Notes: a model not told the origin generated them from the letters alone. A stretch of DNA of 64,000 bases from DATEOR01 sp963766725 (GCA_963766725.1 CAVYBK010000006.1:124001-188000); one strand, 5' to 3'; shown: positions 26,516 to 36,792, counted from the first letter of the stretch. Made by a program: numbers and translations.

Positions 26516-26937
26516 TGGCGCCGATCCCGCCGGAAGCCCGAGCCCTGCTGGAGTCGGAAGCCCTCGCACACCTCGTGACGCTCAACCCCGACGGAAGCCC
26601 GCAGGTGACCTGCATCTGGGTCGGGGTGGACGGGGACGAGATCGTGGCCGGCCATCTCTTCCCGCAGCAGAAGCTCCGCAACATCGAGCACGACCCCCGC
26701 GTCGCCCTCTCCGTCGAGAGCAAAGAGACGAACGAGATGGGCCTGCGCCACTACCTCGTCGTCCACGGCCGCGCCCGGGTCACCGAGGGCGGCGCGCCCG
26801 AGCTCCTGCAGGAGCTGGCGCAGACCTACATCGGTCCGGGGACGACGTTCCCGCCGATGCCGGATCCTCCGCCTGGCCGAGTGACCCACATCACGCCCGA
26901 GCGCTTCGGCGGCGTCGGCCCCTGGGCCGCCGGCTAG
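26515..26937 (+). CDS. PPOX-class F420-dependent oxidoreductase
   Basis: A 140-residue split-barrel flavin/F420 protein: LVTLNPDGSPQVTCIWVGVD, HLFPQQKLRNIEHDPRVAL and THITPERFGG. This is the PPOX class often annotated as F420 dependent in actinobacteria, where members reduce biliverdin or act in resistance; the substrate is open. It starts at an ATG that overlaps the PAP2 stop (ATGA), so the two are translated together. Its stop overlaps the convergent acetyltransferase. Confidence 0.83.
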   Translation: MAPIPPEARALLESEALAHLVTLNPDGSPQVTCIWVGVDGDEIVAGHLFPQQKLRNIEHDPRVALSVESKETNEMGLRHYLVVHGRARVTEGGAPELLQELAQTYIGPGTTFPPMPDPPPGRVTHITPERFGGVGPWAAG

Positions 26938-27749
26938 CGCGGCGTCAGCGTGATCGAGCGGAAGAGCCGGTAGGCGGTCGGCTCGAAGCCCATGCTCGGC
27001 CAGAAACGCGCCGCGAGAAGGTTGGCGGAGCGCCAGTCCGTGATGCACGAGCGGTAGCCCTGCTCCCAGGCCCACGCGAGTGCGTACCTCGTCAGCGCCG
27101 TGCCGACGCCGAGCCCCCGCGCAGCCGGGACGGTGGCCGCGATCGTGAGCTCCGTTTCCGCATCGTCCACCCGCTCGAGGATGAGGTGGCCGAGGGGCTC
27201 GCCCTCCCGCTCTGCGACGAAGTACGCCACCCCGTCCTCGGCGAGGTACTCGGCGTACGAGGCCCGCGCGTCCTCTGCGGGCGGGGCGGGCGCGCCTGCC
27301 CAGGTCGGTGCCGATGCCTGGTGGTCGAAGATGACGAAGGCGAGTCCCATGGCGAGGTCGAGATCCTCGGGCCCGCCGATCCGGAGGGTGAAGCCGTCGG
27401 GCTCGGGCAGGGAGGCGGGCTCCAGGGCGACCTGCGCGTGCACCTGTTGCTGGGCGAAGGACAGGCCGTACCAGGCGGCAAGCACGTCTTCGGCAGCCGG
27501 GACGACGACGTAATGGTCGAGGTAGCCGGCCTCGACCCAGGCCTCGCCGGCGACCGAATAGAGGTCGCGGTAGATCGCAGGGCTCTCACCCTCGGCGATG
27601 CCGTGGTCGGCGAGCGACGCCCAGGCATGGCGGCCGCGAACCTCGCTCTCGTTCAGAGCCGCGAGAAGGCGGCCGGCGAAGCGACCGTCGCGGACGGCGC
27701 CGGCGCCCACCTTCCCGTCCTCCTCCAGGCGCCGAAGCTCGAGCGCCAA
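26934..27749 (-). CDS. GNAT-family N-acetyltransferase
   Basis: A 271-residue protein. The C-terminal half carries the acetyl-CoA motif V-P-x-x-RGLGVGTALTRYAL (GLGVG is the P-loop) and a YRSCITDWRSANLLAARFW segment; the N-terminal half (from MALELRRLEEDG) resembles a second, degenerate GNAT fold, ending in FTLRIGGPEDLDLAMGLAF. I chose the TTG at 27749 because the longer frame upstream is antisense low-quality sequence. Substrate unknown. Confidence 0.75.
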   Translation of the reverse strand: MALELRRLEEDGKVGAGAVRDGRFAGRLLAALNESEVRGRHAWASLADHGIAEGESPAIYRDLYSVAGEAWVEAGYLDHYVVVPAAEDVLAAWYGLSFAQQQVHAQVALEPASLPEPDGFTLRIGGPEDLDLAMGLAFVIFDHQASAPTWAGAPAPPAEDARASYAEYLAEDGVAYFVAEREGEPLGHLILERVDDAETELTIAATVPAARGLGVGTALTRYALAWAWEQGYRSCITDWRSANLLAARFWPSMGFEPTAYRLFRSITLTPR

Positions 27750-27870
27750 GCTAGTTCGCGACGGATTGGCGCTTGCGGGCGGGCGTGAGCCACATTCCGT
27801 AAGGAAAACGCCGGCACGGCGGAATGTAAAGCCGGATCGGGCGTCAGGCCCATCGGGTAGAACGCAGGGG

Positions 27871-28278
27871 ATGAGATGGAAGTTCTGGCAGGCCGAGGAG
27901 AAAGCCCAGCCCATCGTGTCCGAGGAGGTCGCGGCGCCGCGCCCCGATCCGGTGCCGGAGTCTGCGCCCGAGCCGGTCCACGAGCCGCCTGCGCTGCACA
28001 TCGAGCCCGAGCCGGCGGCGCGGGAACCGGAGCCCGAGCCGGAAGTGCCCGCCCAGGTCACGCTCACGATCGACGAGGCCAAGGGCGTGATCAAGGAGGC
28101 TGGCGGCGACGTCATCCAGGTCGGCTTTCTCGCGAGCGCCTACAGGCGCAGCCTGGAGGAGGATCCCGAGAGCCCGGAGACCGCTGCCTCCCGCAAGCGC
28201 CTCCGAGAGCTCGTCGGGAAGCGGCTCAAGGATCGCGGCCTGCTCGCCTCGGACGGAATCCTCGAGCTGCGCGACTAA
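27871..28278 (+). CDS. Hypothetical protein with Pro/Glu-rich linker
   Basis: A 135-residue protein from ATG 27871. After MRWKFWQAEEK come about 45 residues dominated by Pro, Glu and Ala (including PEPVHEPPAL and EPEPEPEV), then a helical C-terminal domain with DEAKGVIKEAGGDVIQVGF and KRLRELVGKRLKDRGLL. The layout suggests a small alpha-helical domain tethered by a flexible arm. I do not recognise the family. Confidence 0.55.
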   Translation: MRWKFWQAEEKAQPIVSEEVAAPRPDPVPESAPEPVHEPPALHIEPEPAAREPEPEPEVPAQVTLTIDEAKGVIKEAGGDVIQVGFLASAYRRSLEEDPESPETAASRKRLRELVGKRLKDRGLLASDGILELRD

Positions 28279-28373
28279 GGGCTACGACCCGCGCGCGGGG
28301 TGCTCGGGCCGGACACCTACGAGCATCCGTGGGTGCCGGCCACGATCCTGATCACCGCGTAGCTCGGCGGGGC

Positions 28374-28595
28374 CTAGCGGTACCGGTAGACGATGCGACC
28401 TCGCGTGAGGTCGTACGGCGAGAGCTCGACCTTCACGCGGTCGCCAAGGAAGATGCGGATGCGATAGCGCCGCATCTTCCCCGCCGTGTACGCAAGCGTC
28501 TCGTGGCCGTTGTCGAGGGCGATGCGGAACATTCGATTCCGCAACGCCTCGACGACCTCGCCTTCCATCTCGATCTTCTCTTCCTTGACGGAAAT
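28374..28595 (-). CDS. infA: Translation initiation factor IF-1, apparent ATT start
   Basis: The body MEGEVVEALRNRMFRIALDN to RGRIVYRYR is a classic IF-1 OB fold. Starting at the internal ATG (28568) gives only 64 residues and drops the conserved ISVKEEKIE lead. Upstream in frame, the codon ATT at 28595 lies four bases after a strong GGGGAGG (28602-28608 complement) and gives a normal 73-residue protein. ATT is a rare start codon otherwise known from infC. It follows cspA by 15 bases and is probably on the same transcript. A sequencing substitution of ATG is possible. Confidence 0.85.
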   Translation of the reverse strand: MSVKEEKIEMEGEVVEALRNRMFRIALDNGHETLAYTAGKMRRYRIRIFLGDRVKVELSPYDLTRGRIVYRYR

Positions 28596-28610
28596 GACGC
28601 CTCCCCGAAA

Positions 28611-28817
28611 CTACTGGATGGGAGCGACGTTTGTCGCCTCCGGGCCTTTCTGACCCTCGCGGGCTTCGTATTCGACCTTCGCGCCCTCCGTGAGGGACTT
28701 GAAGCCGTCGCCTGCGATGTTCGAGTGGTGGACGAAGAGATCCTTGTCACCCTCGTCCGGGCTGATGAAGCCGTAGCCCTTCGAATCGTTGAACCACTTA
28801 ACGGTTCCGGTTGCCAT
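28611..28817 (-). CDS. cspA: Cold-shock domain protein (CspA family)
   Basis: A 68-residue OB-fold protein: MATGTVKWFNDSKGYGFISP contains RNP1 (KGYGFI) and DLFVHHSNI contains RNP2. It binds single-stranded RNA/DNA and melts structure at low temperature. An excellent Shine-Dalgarno AAGGAGG lies seven bases before the ATG. About 120 bases of untranslated leader precede it; CspA leaders often fold to control expression, though no motif can be named here. infA follows after 15 bases. Confidence 0.95.
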   Translation of the reverse strand: MATGTVKWFNDSKGYGFISPDEGDKDLFVHHSNIAGDGFKSLTEGAKVEYEAREGQKGPEATNVAPIQ

Positions 28818-28940
28818 GAAGAAACACCTCCTTACCCAGTACTGACGAACGGGTAGGAAGGTGGATGACCCTCGGTACTCGCCCTGGTTTGCACAGACAA
28901 CTTTACACGTACAGCGCGCGCGCCGTCCGGTTAGGGGCCC

Positions 28941-29228
28941 CTAGGACGGAGCCGAGACCACGTAAAACGGCTGTGCTTCGAGCTTCACGACGCTATACCG
29001 TTCGCCTGTCTCGACGATCCGCTCATTCTCGAGCTCGTGACCGGGCTTCACCCAGAACAGGCTTGGATTCGACCTGCTGCGACTCCGCTCGTCGCCGGTC
29101 AGCTCGAGCCGCGCGTTGCACCGAAGGTCCGCGCACTCGCAGCCGAAGGTCGTTTCCTTGCCTGCCTCGTCGTTGCGAACCGCCTTCAGACGATGATTCA
29201 GCGCCGCCTGCCGTTCCTTCATGGACAT
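28941..29228 (-). CDS. Conserved hypothetical protein with CxC-x5-C cluster
   Basis: A 95-residue protein starting MSMKERQAALNHRLKAVRN, with the cysteine motif FGCECADLRCNARLEL (residues about 30-45), then FWVKPGHELENERIVE and a terminal ERYSVVKLEAQPFYVVS. An AAGGGGGA binding site precedes the ATG at 29228. The three clustered Cys could bind zinc, which is inference. I recognise the general pattern from actinobacterial hypotheticals but cannot name a function. Confidence 0.65.
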   Translation of the reverse strand: MSMKERQAALNHRLKAVRNDEAGKETTFGCECADLRCNARLELTGDERSRSRSNPSLFWVKPGHELENERIVETGERYSVVKLEAQPFYVVSAPS

Positions 29229-29385
29229 GAATCCCCCTTCTGGAGTTCGCCGGGGGAGCGCCTCTATCGAACTCGCCGGTCTCAGCCGTTCGAAAAGGGG
29301 GGCGCGAGAGAAGAACCACCGCGACGCTGTACCCATTCTAGTCTGCACCGAGCGCGCACGCCGCCCGGCCGCGGCGCCGCGTAAA

Positions 29386-30045
29386 ATGGTGCAGATGGAT
29401 GCTCCTTTAGCGCGCACGAAGCCGAGGCTCCGTGGGGTCTTCCACGAGATCGGCTTCTATGTGGCCGTCGGTCTCGGCGTACCGCTCGTGCTCACGGCCG
29501 AGGAAGGGCGGGCGAGGCTCAGCGCGATCGTGTTTGCGAGCTGTCTCGCCGGGTGCTTCGGGGCAAGCGCCCTGTACCACCGGCCGACGTGGGCGCCGAC
29601 CGCACGGCAGTGGCTCGCACGCCTCGATCATGCGGGCGTCTATCTCCTCATCGCCGGCACGTACACACCCTTCTGCCTGCTCGTCATGTCGAAGGGGTGG
29701 GCGGTGCCGGTCCTGTCGATCGTCTGGAGCGGCGCGTTCTTCGCGATCATGCTCAAGCTCTTCTGGGTGCGCGCTCCCAAGTGGCTCTCGGCAGCCATCG
29801 GCCTCGCGCTCGGTTGGGTCGGCGTCGTCGCGATCTCGCAGCTTCTCAAGGTCGAGGTAGCCGGCCTCATCCTCGTGATCGCCGGCGGGCTTCTGTATAC
29901 GGCAGGTGCGATCGTCTACGCTCGCCGCCGTCCGGACCCCGCGCCGGCAGTCTTCGGCTATCACGAGCTCTTCCACGTGCTCACGCTCGCCGCCGCCGGC
30001 TGCCAGCTCGCCGCGATCGCGTTCTTCGTCCTCCCACGAGCCTGA
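29386..30045 (+). CDS. trhA: Hemolysin III / TrhA family (PAQR-type) membrane protein
   Basis: About 219 residues from ATG 29386 (a second in-frame ATG is at 29395). Seven membrane segments are apparent. The PAQR motif set is present: SALYHRP, LDHAGVYLLIAGTYTPF, and YHELFHVLT, whose His and Asp bind zinc in relatives. Bacterial members affect membrane fluidity and stress responses; direct hemolysin activity is doubtful. Divergent from the CxC protein across about 157 bases that must hold both promoters. Confidence 0.88.
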   Translation: MVQMDAPLARTKPRLRGVFHEIGFYVAVGLGVPLVLTAEEGRARLSAIVFASCLAGCFGASALYHRPTWAPTARQWLARLDHAGVYLLIAGTYTPFCLLVMSKGWAVPVLSIVWSGAFFAIMLKLFWVRAPKWLSAAIGLALGWVGVVAISQLLKVEVAGLILVIAGGLLYTAGAIVYARRRPDPAPAVFGYHELFHVLTLAAAGCQLAAIAFFVLPRA

Positions 30046-30072
30046 GCCGAGAACTCTGAGCGAGCGCCACGC

Positions 30073-30363
30073 GTGACCGAGAAGTGGAGGGTCAGGGAAT
30101 CGAAGAGGGTGACGCCCGAGAAGAAGGACGTCTGGGCTTCGTGGACGGTCAGGTCGACCGCCTCTGATGGACGAGAGGTATGGACCCGTGTCGACGTCTC
30201 GCGCGAAGCCATGAACCGGCTCGAGCGCGGCGACGTCGCCGATGCGACCCGGCAGGCGCTCCGAACGCAGGGACGGAGCCCGGTCGAGGCAGCCGTCAAG
30301 CAAGGCGACGATCCGCCCGCTCGCATCGTCTGCACGCCGACGGGGTGCAAGGCGCGCGCCTGA
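30073..30363 (+). CDS. Hypothetical protein, 96 residues
   Basis: From GTG 30073: VTEKWRVRESKRVTPEKKDVW, a WTVRSTASDGREVW strand pair, then DATRQALRTQGRSPVEAAVK and a terminal IVCTPTGCKARA. Very basic with two Cys in the last ten residues. No family recognised. It is closed by a strong terminator 5 bases after the stop, so it probably ends the hemolysin III transcript. Confidence 0.55.
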   Translation: MTEKWRVRESKRVTPEKKDVWASWTVRSTASDGREVWTRVDVSREAMNRLERGDVADATRQALRTQGRSPVEAAVKQGDDPPARIVCTPTGCKARA

Positions 30364-30367
30364 AACG

Positions 30368-30396
30368 GAAAAGGCCCCGCTTAGCAGGGCCTTTTC
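30368..30396. terminator. Bidirectional rho-independent terminator
   Basis: GAAAAGGCCC and GGGCCTTTTC form a ten-base inverted repeat around a nine-base loop. T runs exist on both strands, so it can end the hypothetical gene on the plus strand and the initiator tRNA transcript on the minus strand. Confidence 0.85.
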
Positions 30397-30399
30397 GAG

Positions 30400-30473
30400 T
30401 AGCGGGGGCAGGATTTGAACCTGCGACCTCCGGGTTATGAGCCCGGCGAGCTACCTGACTGCTCCACCCCGCG
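30400..30473 (-). tRNA. Initiator tRNA-Met (CAT anticodon)
   Basis: Reverse strand folds into a full cloverleaf of 74 bases without encoded CCA. The anticodon arm is CCGGG-CTCATAA-CCCGG with the three consecutive G-C pairs of initiators, and the T arm is GCAGG-TTCAAAT-CCTGC. Positions 1 and 72 are C and U, an unpaired end that marks initiator tRNAs and matches the actinobacterial form. A terminator follows immediately. Confidence 0.95.
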
Positions 30474-30501
30474 TCGCGAGCCCAAGGATAGCATTCGTCC
30501 C

Positions 30502-30825
30502 ATGCCCTGGTGGACGTGGGTCTCGCTCGCATTCTTCGCCGCAATCGTGCTCGCCGCGAGCGTCGTCGCGCTGCTCGCACTGCGCTCGCTGAGCCGGCTG
30601 CAGACCGTCGGCGACCGCCTCCAGGCCGCCTTCGAAGACCTTTCCACGAAGAGCGAGGAACTGGAGCGCCGCGCGGCACGGGCGAGCTCGCGGGTCGAGT
30701 CGGTCGAGCCGCATTTCGAGCACCTGCGCGCGTCGCTCGACCGCTTCTCCGTCCTCACCTGGGCGATCGGCGACATGACGAAGACCGTCAGCCGGCTGCG
30801 AAGCGCGCTGCTCGTCCACAAGTGA
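30502..30825 (+). CDS. Membrane protein with coiled coil (107 residues)
   Basis: From ATG 30502, one N-terminal transmembrane helix (SLAFFAAIVLAASVVALLAL) is followed by an uninterrupted helical coiled coil with heptads (LQTVGDRLQAAFEDLSTKS) and a short SRLRSALLVHK end. It resembles DUF948-type small membrane proteins in layout. Its stop overlaps the GTG of the Ppx/GppA gene, so it is translationally coupled with it. Function unknown. Confidence 0.6.
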   Translation: MPWWTWVSLAFFAAIVLAASVVALLALRSLSRLQTVGDRLQAAFEDLSTKSEELERRAARASSRVESVEPHFEHLRASLDRFSVLTWAIGDMTKTVSRLRSALLVHK

Positions 30826-31760
30826 CGCGCGTCGCCGCCGTCGACATCGGCACGAACTCGACGCGGCTGCTCGTGGCCGACGTCGAGGACGGGTCGGTCC
30901 GCGAGCTCGACCGGCGCCTCGAGATCACGCGCCTGGGCGAGGGCGTGGACGAGCGACGCATCCTCCTCCCGCAGGCCATCGCGCGCGTCCGCAACGTCCT
31001 GGCCGAGTACCGGCGCGCGGCGGAGGAAGCGGGCGCCGAGCGCACGCTCGCGTTTGCGACGAGCGCCGTCCGCGACGCCGAGAACGGCGAGGCGTTCCTC
31101 GGCGAGATCGAGTGGAGCTACGCCTTCAAGACGCGGCTCCTCGGCGGCGACGAGGAGGCGCTCCTCACCTTCCGCGGAGTCTCCGCCGGACGCGACGTCG
31201 CGCCGGGAACGGTTGTCATCGACGTCGGCGGCGGCTCGACCGAGCTCATCCTCGGCGGCCCCGACGGCGTCGCCTTCCACACGAGCCTCGACCTGGGCTG
31301 CGTCCGCCTCACCGAGCGCTTCGGCACCGACTTCGGCGCGGCGGCCGCGCACGTGCGGGACGTGCTCGCCGGATCGGTGCCAGCCGAGGTCCGGCCGCGA
31401 GCCGCGATCGGCGTCGCCGGGACGATCACGACGATCGCCACCCTCGATCTCGGCCTGGAGGAGGAAGATCCCGACGTCGTGCACGGCCACCGGCTCTCCG
31501 CCGAGACCGTCGCGGCCTGGACCGAGCGGCTCGAGGGGATGAGCGTCGAGGAGATCCGCGCGCTCCGCGGCATGCACCCCGACCGGGCGCCGGTGATCGC
31601 GGCCGGCGCCGTCGTCGTCCGCGAGACACTCGCGTACTTCGGCCTCGAGACGCTCGAGGTGAGCGAGCACGACATCATGCACGGAGCCGCGCTCGCCGCA
31701 GCCGAGCTGCCGGAGGAGGCCGAAGGCGGCGCCCCTCCCACCGCGCACACCTGCTGCTAG
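30822..31760 (+). CDS. ppx: Ppx/GppA-family phosphatase (exopolyphosphatase)
   Basis: A 312-residue ASKHA-fold enzyme: VAAVDIGTNSTRLLVAD (phosphate 1), VIDVGGGSTELIL (phosphate 2), and GVAGTITTIATLDL (adenosine-like). It degrades polyphosphate or pppGpp; short single-domain members such as this one are typical of actinobacteria (MTB-PPX1 type). The GTG overlaps the preceding TGA. A Cys-Cys pair ends the protein. Confidence 0.9.
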   Translation: MTRVAAVDIGTNSTRLLVADVEDGSVRELDRRLEITRLGEGVDERRILLPQAIARVRNVLAEYRRAAEEAGAERTLAFATSAVRDAENGEAFLGEIEWSYAFKTRLLGGDEEALLTFRGVSAGRDVAPGTVVIDVGGGSTELILGGPDGVAFHTSLDLGCVRLTERFGTDFGAAAAHVRDVLAGSVPAEVRPRAAIGVAGTITTIATLDLGLEEEDPDVVHGHRLSAETVAAWTERLEGMSVEEIRALRGMHPDRAPVIAAGAVVVRETLAYFGLETLEVSEHDIMHGAALAAAELPEEAEGGAPPTAHTCC

Positions 31761-32632
31761 CTAGAAGTGGCTGACGAGCCAGGCGTGGACGTCGCCGATC
31801 CGCGCGATCTGCAGCGTGAGGTGGCCGTCCTCGTCGTAGACGTGCTCCTCCGCGCCGGGGATCCGCTGCGCGAGCCAGCGGCCGTGCGCGACCGGGACGA
31901 ACTGATCCTGGGAGCCGTGCCAGACCTGAACCGGGACGCTCGACCTCGTCGAACTCGAATCCCCACGGCTTGACGAAGACGAAGTCGTCCTCGACCCAGC
32001 CGTCGACGCCGCTCCGCAGGGCCTCGGCGATCTGCTCGTAGAAGTACCGCGCAAGCGTCGCCGGTGAGGCAGGCCCGGTCGGGCGGGCAGAGGAGAGAGG
32101 TGAGCGACTCGGCGATCGCCTCCGGTGAGCCGCCGAGCATCGCCTCGCGCTGCTCCTCCAGGTAGCGGCGCAGCGGCTCCTCGCCCTCGAGGGTGGCGCC
32201 GAACTCGTCGAGGTTGTCCTGGCCCATGCCGTCGAGCCAGTCGAGGCCTTCGGCGCCCCAGGGCGCCACGCTGGCAAGAGCCGCTACCGCAACGACGCGC
32301 TCCGGGCGCACCGCGTTCGCGAGCGCGTGCGGCCCGCCGCCCGAGCCGCCGTAGACGGCATAGCGTCCGACGCCGAGGGCGTCCGCGATCGCGGCGATGT
32401 CGTCGGCCGCATCCGCCACCGCTCGGCCTGGATCCGGATCGGAGCCGCCGTACCCGGGCCGGTCGTAGGCGAGGAGGCGGATCCCTCGCCTACCGGCGTC
32501 CTCAACGACCTCGTGCCAGAAGAGCCGCGAGCCCGGCGTGCCGTGCAGGCAGAAGACCGCGTGGCCTTCGGGATCGCCGGCCTCCGCCACGCAAACGGTG
32601 CGTCCGCCGACGTCGACGCGGTGCTCCTGCAT
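31761..32632 (-). CDS. Alpha/beta hydrolase (frameshifted C-terminal half)
   Basis: Start MQEHRVDVGGRTV, oxyanion region FCLHGTPGSRLFW, nucleophile elbow VYGGSGGGPHAL with Ser, then the acid SQDQFVP and His in EDGHLTLQI. The last two are in other frames following breaks near 32070 and 31945. The protein of about 290 residues stops at 31761. This is a generic hydrolase, the substrate is not evident. Its ATG overlaps the CBS gene stop (TGATG), making it the last gene of the nitrogen operon. Confidence 0.78.
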
Positions 32633-33026
32633 CAGCTCTCCTCGAGGGGAGCCGGCGGCTCGTCCTCGGCGAGCCGGCGCGCGATGGGCTCTCTGGCGAC
32701 GACGCCGAGCAGGCGGCCGTCGTCCGTGACGGGCAGCCGCTCCACGTCGAGCTCGGCCATGCGGTGGAGCGCCTCGTCCAGCGGGATGTCCGGCGAGATG
32801 GTGACGACGTCTCCGTCGGCGACCTCTCCGGCCGTCGCCGACTCCAGGTCGACGCCCTTCGCGACCGCGGCGACGATGTTCTCGGCGCCGATGCAGCCGA
32901 CGAGCTTCTCGCCGTCTGCAACGAGCACGCTCGACACGTTGGGATGCGTCAAGAGCTCGGCCGCCTCGCGCGCATTCGCATTCGCCTGCAGCACGAGGGG
33001 ATCCGACATGAGGGCCTCGCGGACGA

Positions 33027-33030
<4 letters not shown>
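32632..33030 (-). CDS. CBS-pair protein
   Basis: A 132-residue protein made only of two CBS motifs: VREALMSDPLVLQANANAR with NVSSVLVADGEKLVGCIG, then VVTISPDIPLDEALHRMAE with LPVTDDGRLLGVV. CBS pairs bind adenosine nucleotides and regulate partner enzymes. The GTG start overlaps the dehydrogenase TGA as GTGA, so the two are translated in step; regulation of the dehydrogenase by nucleotide level is inference. Confidence 0.82.
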
Positions 33031-34322
<1,292 letters not shown>

Positions 34323-34341
34323 GCGCTCAGTCTATGCGGGT

Positions 34342-35835
34342 CTAGACCTCGCTACGCGCGACCTCCTCGTCGTCGGACGCCTTGATTCCTTCGGCTTCGG
34401 ACAGGCCGATCCCGACCCTGCGCGCCAGTCCAGGATAGAAGAGCGTGATGAGGATCCCGAGCAGGAGCCACCCGCCGACCATGAGCGGGAAGTTGTCGTA
34501 CGGGTACGCCGGCCTCGGCCACACGTTCTTGTAGATCACGTAGACGAGCGCAACGATCGCGAGGATCGGGACGGTCACGCGCCAGAGCGCTTCGCGACGG
34601 CCGAGGTGGAGGAACCTCATCGCTCCGAGGTTCACGACGATGTACGCGACCAGCATGCTGAGGACGCCGATCGTCCCCATGTAGAAGAACGCGTTCACCG
34701 ACGTCGTCCCGTTGATGCGAAGCGCGACGCCGACGACGACGGCGAAGGCCATCACGACGGCGAGCGAGACGATCGGTGCGCCGGTCCTCCGTGAGGTGTC
34801 GCCGAGCCGCGTCGTGACGAAGCCGTCGCGCCCCAGGGCGAAGAGGAGCCTCGCCGCCCCGACCGCGCAGCCGAGGCCGCTCGCAAAGGCACTCAGCATC
34901 GCGCCGAGGTTGATCGCGTCGGCCATGCCGTCACCGACGTAGCTCTTCGAGAGCTCGTCGAGGGGCGCCGAGGAGCTGGAAAACGCGTCGATCCCGGCCT
35001 GGTCGATGCCGAAGCCGAGCGACTGGCCGAACATGACGAGCGTGTAGAAGATGCCGCAGAACCCGACCGCCACGGCGATGGCGAGCGGCACGTTGCGGCG
35101 CGGGTTGTTGGTCTCCTCGCCGAGCGCGGCGGCGCCTTCGAAGCCGCCGAAGGAGAGGAAGCCGAAGACCGACGCGAACGCGACCGCACTGAGCCCGACT
35201 CCCTCCGCGGGGACGAACGGCTTGAGCGTGAAGTCCTGCCCGTTCGGCGCGTTCCCGCCGATCACCTTCACGTAGATGACGATGATCAGGATGGTGACGA
35301 GCGCGACGGAGATCGCCTCGAAGCCGAGGAGCGAGCGCGTCACGGCCTTGATGTCGTTGTAGGCGAAGAGCCAGATGAGCGCGGCCGCGACGAGGGAGAT
35401 GATCACCCAGTCGGGGTTGTCCCAGATCCCGATGCCGCTGAAGAACGACTCCCCGAAGAGGCCGATCTCGGCGAAGTTGGCCGCGAGGAAGGCGGAGTAG
35501 GTGCCGAGCAGGGCCCAGCACGCGAAGAAGCCCGCGCGCGGCCCGAGCGTCACGCCTGCGAGGGCGTAGGCCGAGCCCGCGTGGTTGAAGAAGCTCGTCA
35601 GACGGATGAAGGCGTACGAGACGAGCGCGATCGCGACCGAGGCCAGGAGAAATGCCAGCGGGACGGCCCGCCCGACGATGCCTGCCGGCAGGACGCCGTT
35701 CAACGCCATTGCCGCGGTGGGCGCCATGATCCCGACAGAGATCGCAAACGCCTCCCAGACTCTGAGCTCCCGGCGCAGGGTGCCACGAGGCCGCTCGGCC
35801 GCCGCAGTTGGTTCCGCAATCTCGCTCATCGTCAT
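34342..35835 (-). CDS. APC-superfamily amino acid permease
   Basis: A 497-residue transporter with about 12 membrane segments. Helix 1 carries SVGIMAPTAAMALNG, the unwound glycine-rich region seen in APC carriers; FLSFGGFEGAAALGEETNNP is the characteristic helix 6 segment. The family imports amino acids or small amines by cation symport. It starts with ATG overlapping the formamidase TGA, so import and amide hydrolysis are coupled. Confidence 0.9.
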   Translation of the reverse strand: MTMSEIAEPTAAAERPRGTLRRELRVWEAFAISVGIMAPTAAMALNGVLPAGIVGRAVPLAFLLASVAIALVSYAFIRLTSFFNHAGSAYALAGVTLGPRAGFFACWALLGTYSAFLAANFAEIGLFGESFFSGIGIWDNPDWVIISLVAAALIWLFAYNDIKAVTRSLLGFEAISVALVTILIIVIYVKVIGGNAPNGQDFTLKPFVPAEGVGLSAVAFASVFGFLSFGGFEGAAALGEETNNPRRNVPLAIAVAVGFCGIFYTLVMFGQSLGFGIDQAGIDAFSSSSAPLDELSKSYVGDGMADAINLGAMLSAFASGLGCAVGAARLLFALGRDGFVTTRLGDTSRRTGAPIVSLAVVMAFAVVVGVALRINGTTSVNAFFYMGTIGVLSMLVAYIVVNLGAMRFLHLGRREALWRVTVPILAIVALVYVIYKNVWPRPAYPYDNFPLMVGGWLLLGILITLFYPGLARRVGIGLSEAEGIKASDDEEVARSEV

Positions 35836-36787
35836 CTACCTCCTTCGAAGATCGCTTCCGGGATGAATGCGCCGACGACCCAGTTGGGCGCGTCGACGAC
35901 CTCGTGGATGCGCAGGTCGGCGGCCACGCTCGCGACGGCGTAGGCCTCCTCCCGCTCGAGCCCGTACCGGTCGCCGAGGTGGGCGATCGTCGCGCGGACG
36001 GCATCGCGCGAGGCTTCCATCAGGTCGGGCCCGACTCCTGTGCAGACGTGGAAGCTCGTCCGCGCGTCGTCCACCCCGCGCCGGCCGGCAGGTGGAACTG
36101 CGGCGCCTCGATCGAGAAGTCACGCCGAACCGTGAGCCGAAGGATCACGTCCATGGCGGTCTCGATCGCCGTGCCGCAGACCTCGCCGTCGCCCTGGGCG
36201 GCGTGCGTGTCGCCGAGGGAGAACAGGGCTCCCTCGACGCCGACCGGCAGGAAGAGGCTGACCCCGGTGCGGAGGTGCTTGACGTCCATGTTCCCGCCGA
36301 AGCGGGACGGCGGCACGATCGAGTGCTCGCCGGGCTCGGGCATCGCGACCCCGAGCGTGCCCGGGAAGGGCCGGTGCGGGAGCGTGACCTTCTCCCCGAA
36401 GCGCACCTTGCCCGCCGCCGCGTCGACCTCGGAGATCCGAAGCCACGGGTCCGGGAACTCGTCCGCGAGGAGGCCGAAGCCGGGGATGATCGCCGTCCAG
36501 CCCCAGTCCTTGGCCTCGAACGCGAGGAGCTCGACCTCGAGCACGTCGCCCGGCTCCGCCCCCTTGACGAAGATCGGGCCGCTGACCGGGTTCACGTGCG
36601 AGAAGTCGAGCTTCGCCACGTCCTCGACTCCGGAGCCCTTGTGGATCTGCTCGTCCGAGGCGTCGCGCACGTGCAGCTGCACCGATTCGCCCGACTCGAT
36701 CTCGAGCGCAGGCTCGATCGAGTTGTCCCAGACGTAGTTGAACGCGTCCGGTGGTACGTCGTGGATGGACGCCATCGGCGGGATCAT
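35832..36787 (-). CDS. fmdA: Formamidase/acetamidase (FmdA/AmdA family), one frameshift
   Basis: Start MIPPMASIHDVPPDAF; the family core follows with NYVWDNSIEPALEIESGE, NPVSGPIFVKGAEPGD, PGFGLLADEF and FGGNMDVKHLRTG, then LGDTHAAQGDGEVCGTAIE. After a break near 36075 it ends with FHVCTGVGPDLMEASRDA and stops at 35832. The enzyme releases ammonia from formamide or acetamide. About 318 residues, close to the family. Preceded by NfeD 5 bases away and followed by the permease. Confidence 0.85.
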
Positions 36788-36792
36788 GCACG

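Noticed and set aside
26934..28115. Longer start for the acetyltransferase, giving 393 residues
   Set aside because: The extra N-terminal part is antisense to the Pro/Glu-rich gene and of low complexity.
28299..28361. Twenty-codon ORF between the Pro/Glu-rich gene and infA
   Set aside because: No ribosome site and no recognisable motif; too short to support.
28932..28943. Twelve-base palindrome TAGGGGCCCCTA in front of cspA
   Set aside because: It overlaps the stop codon of the 95-residue gene and occurs once; likely chance or a weak terminator.
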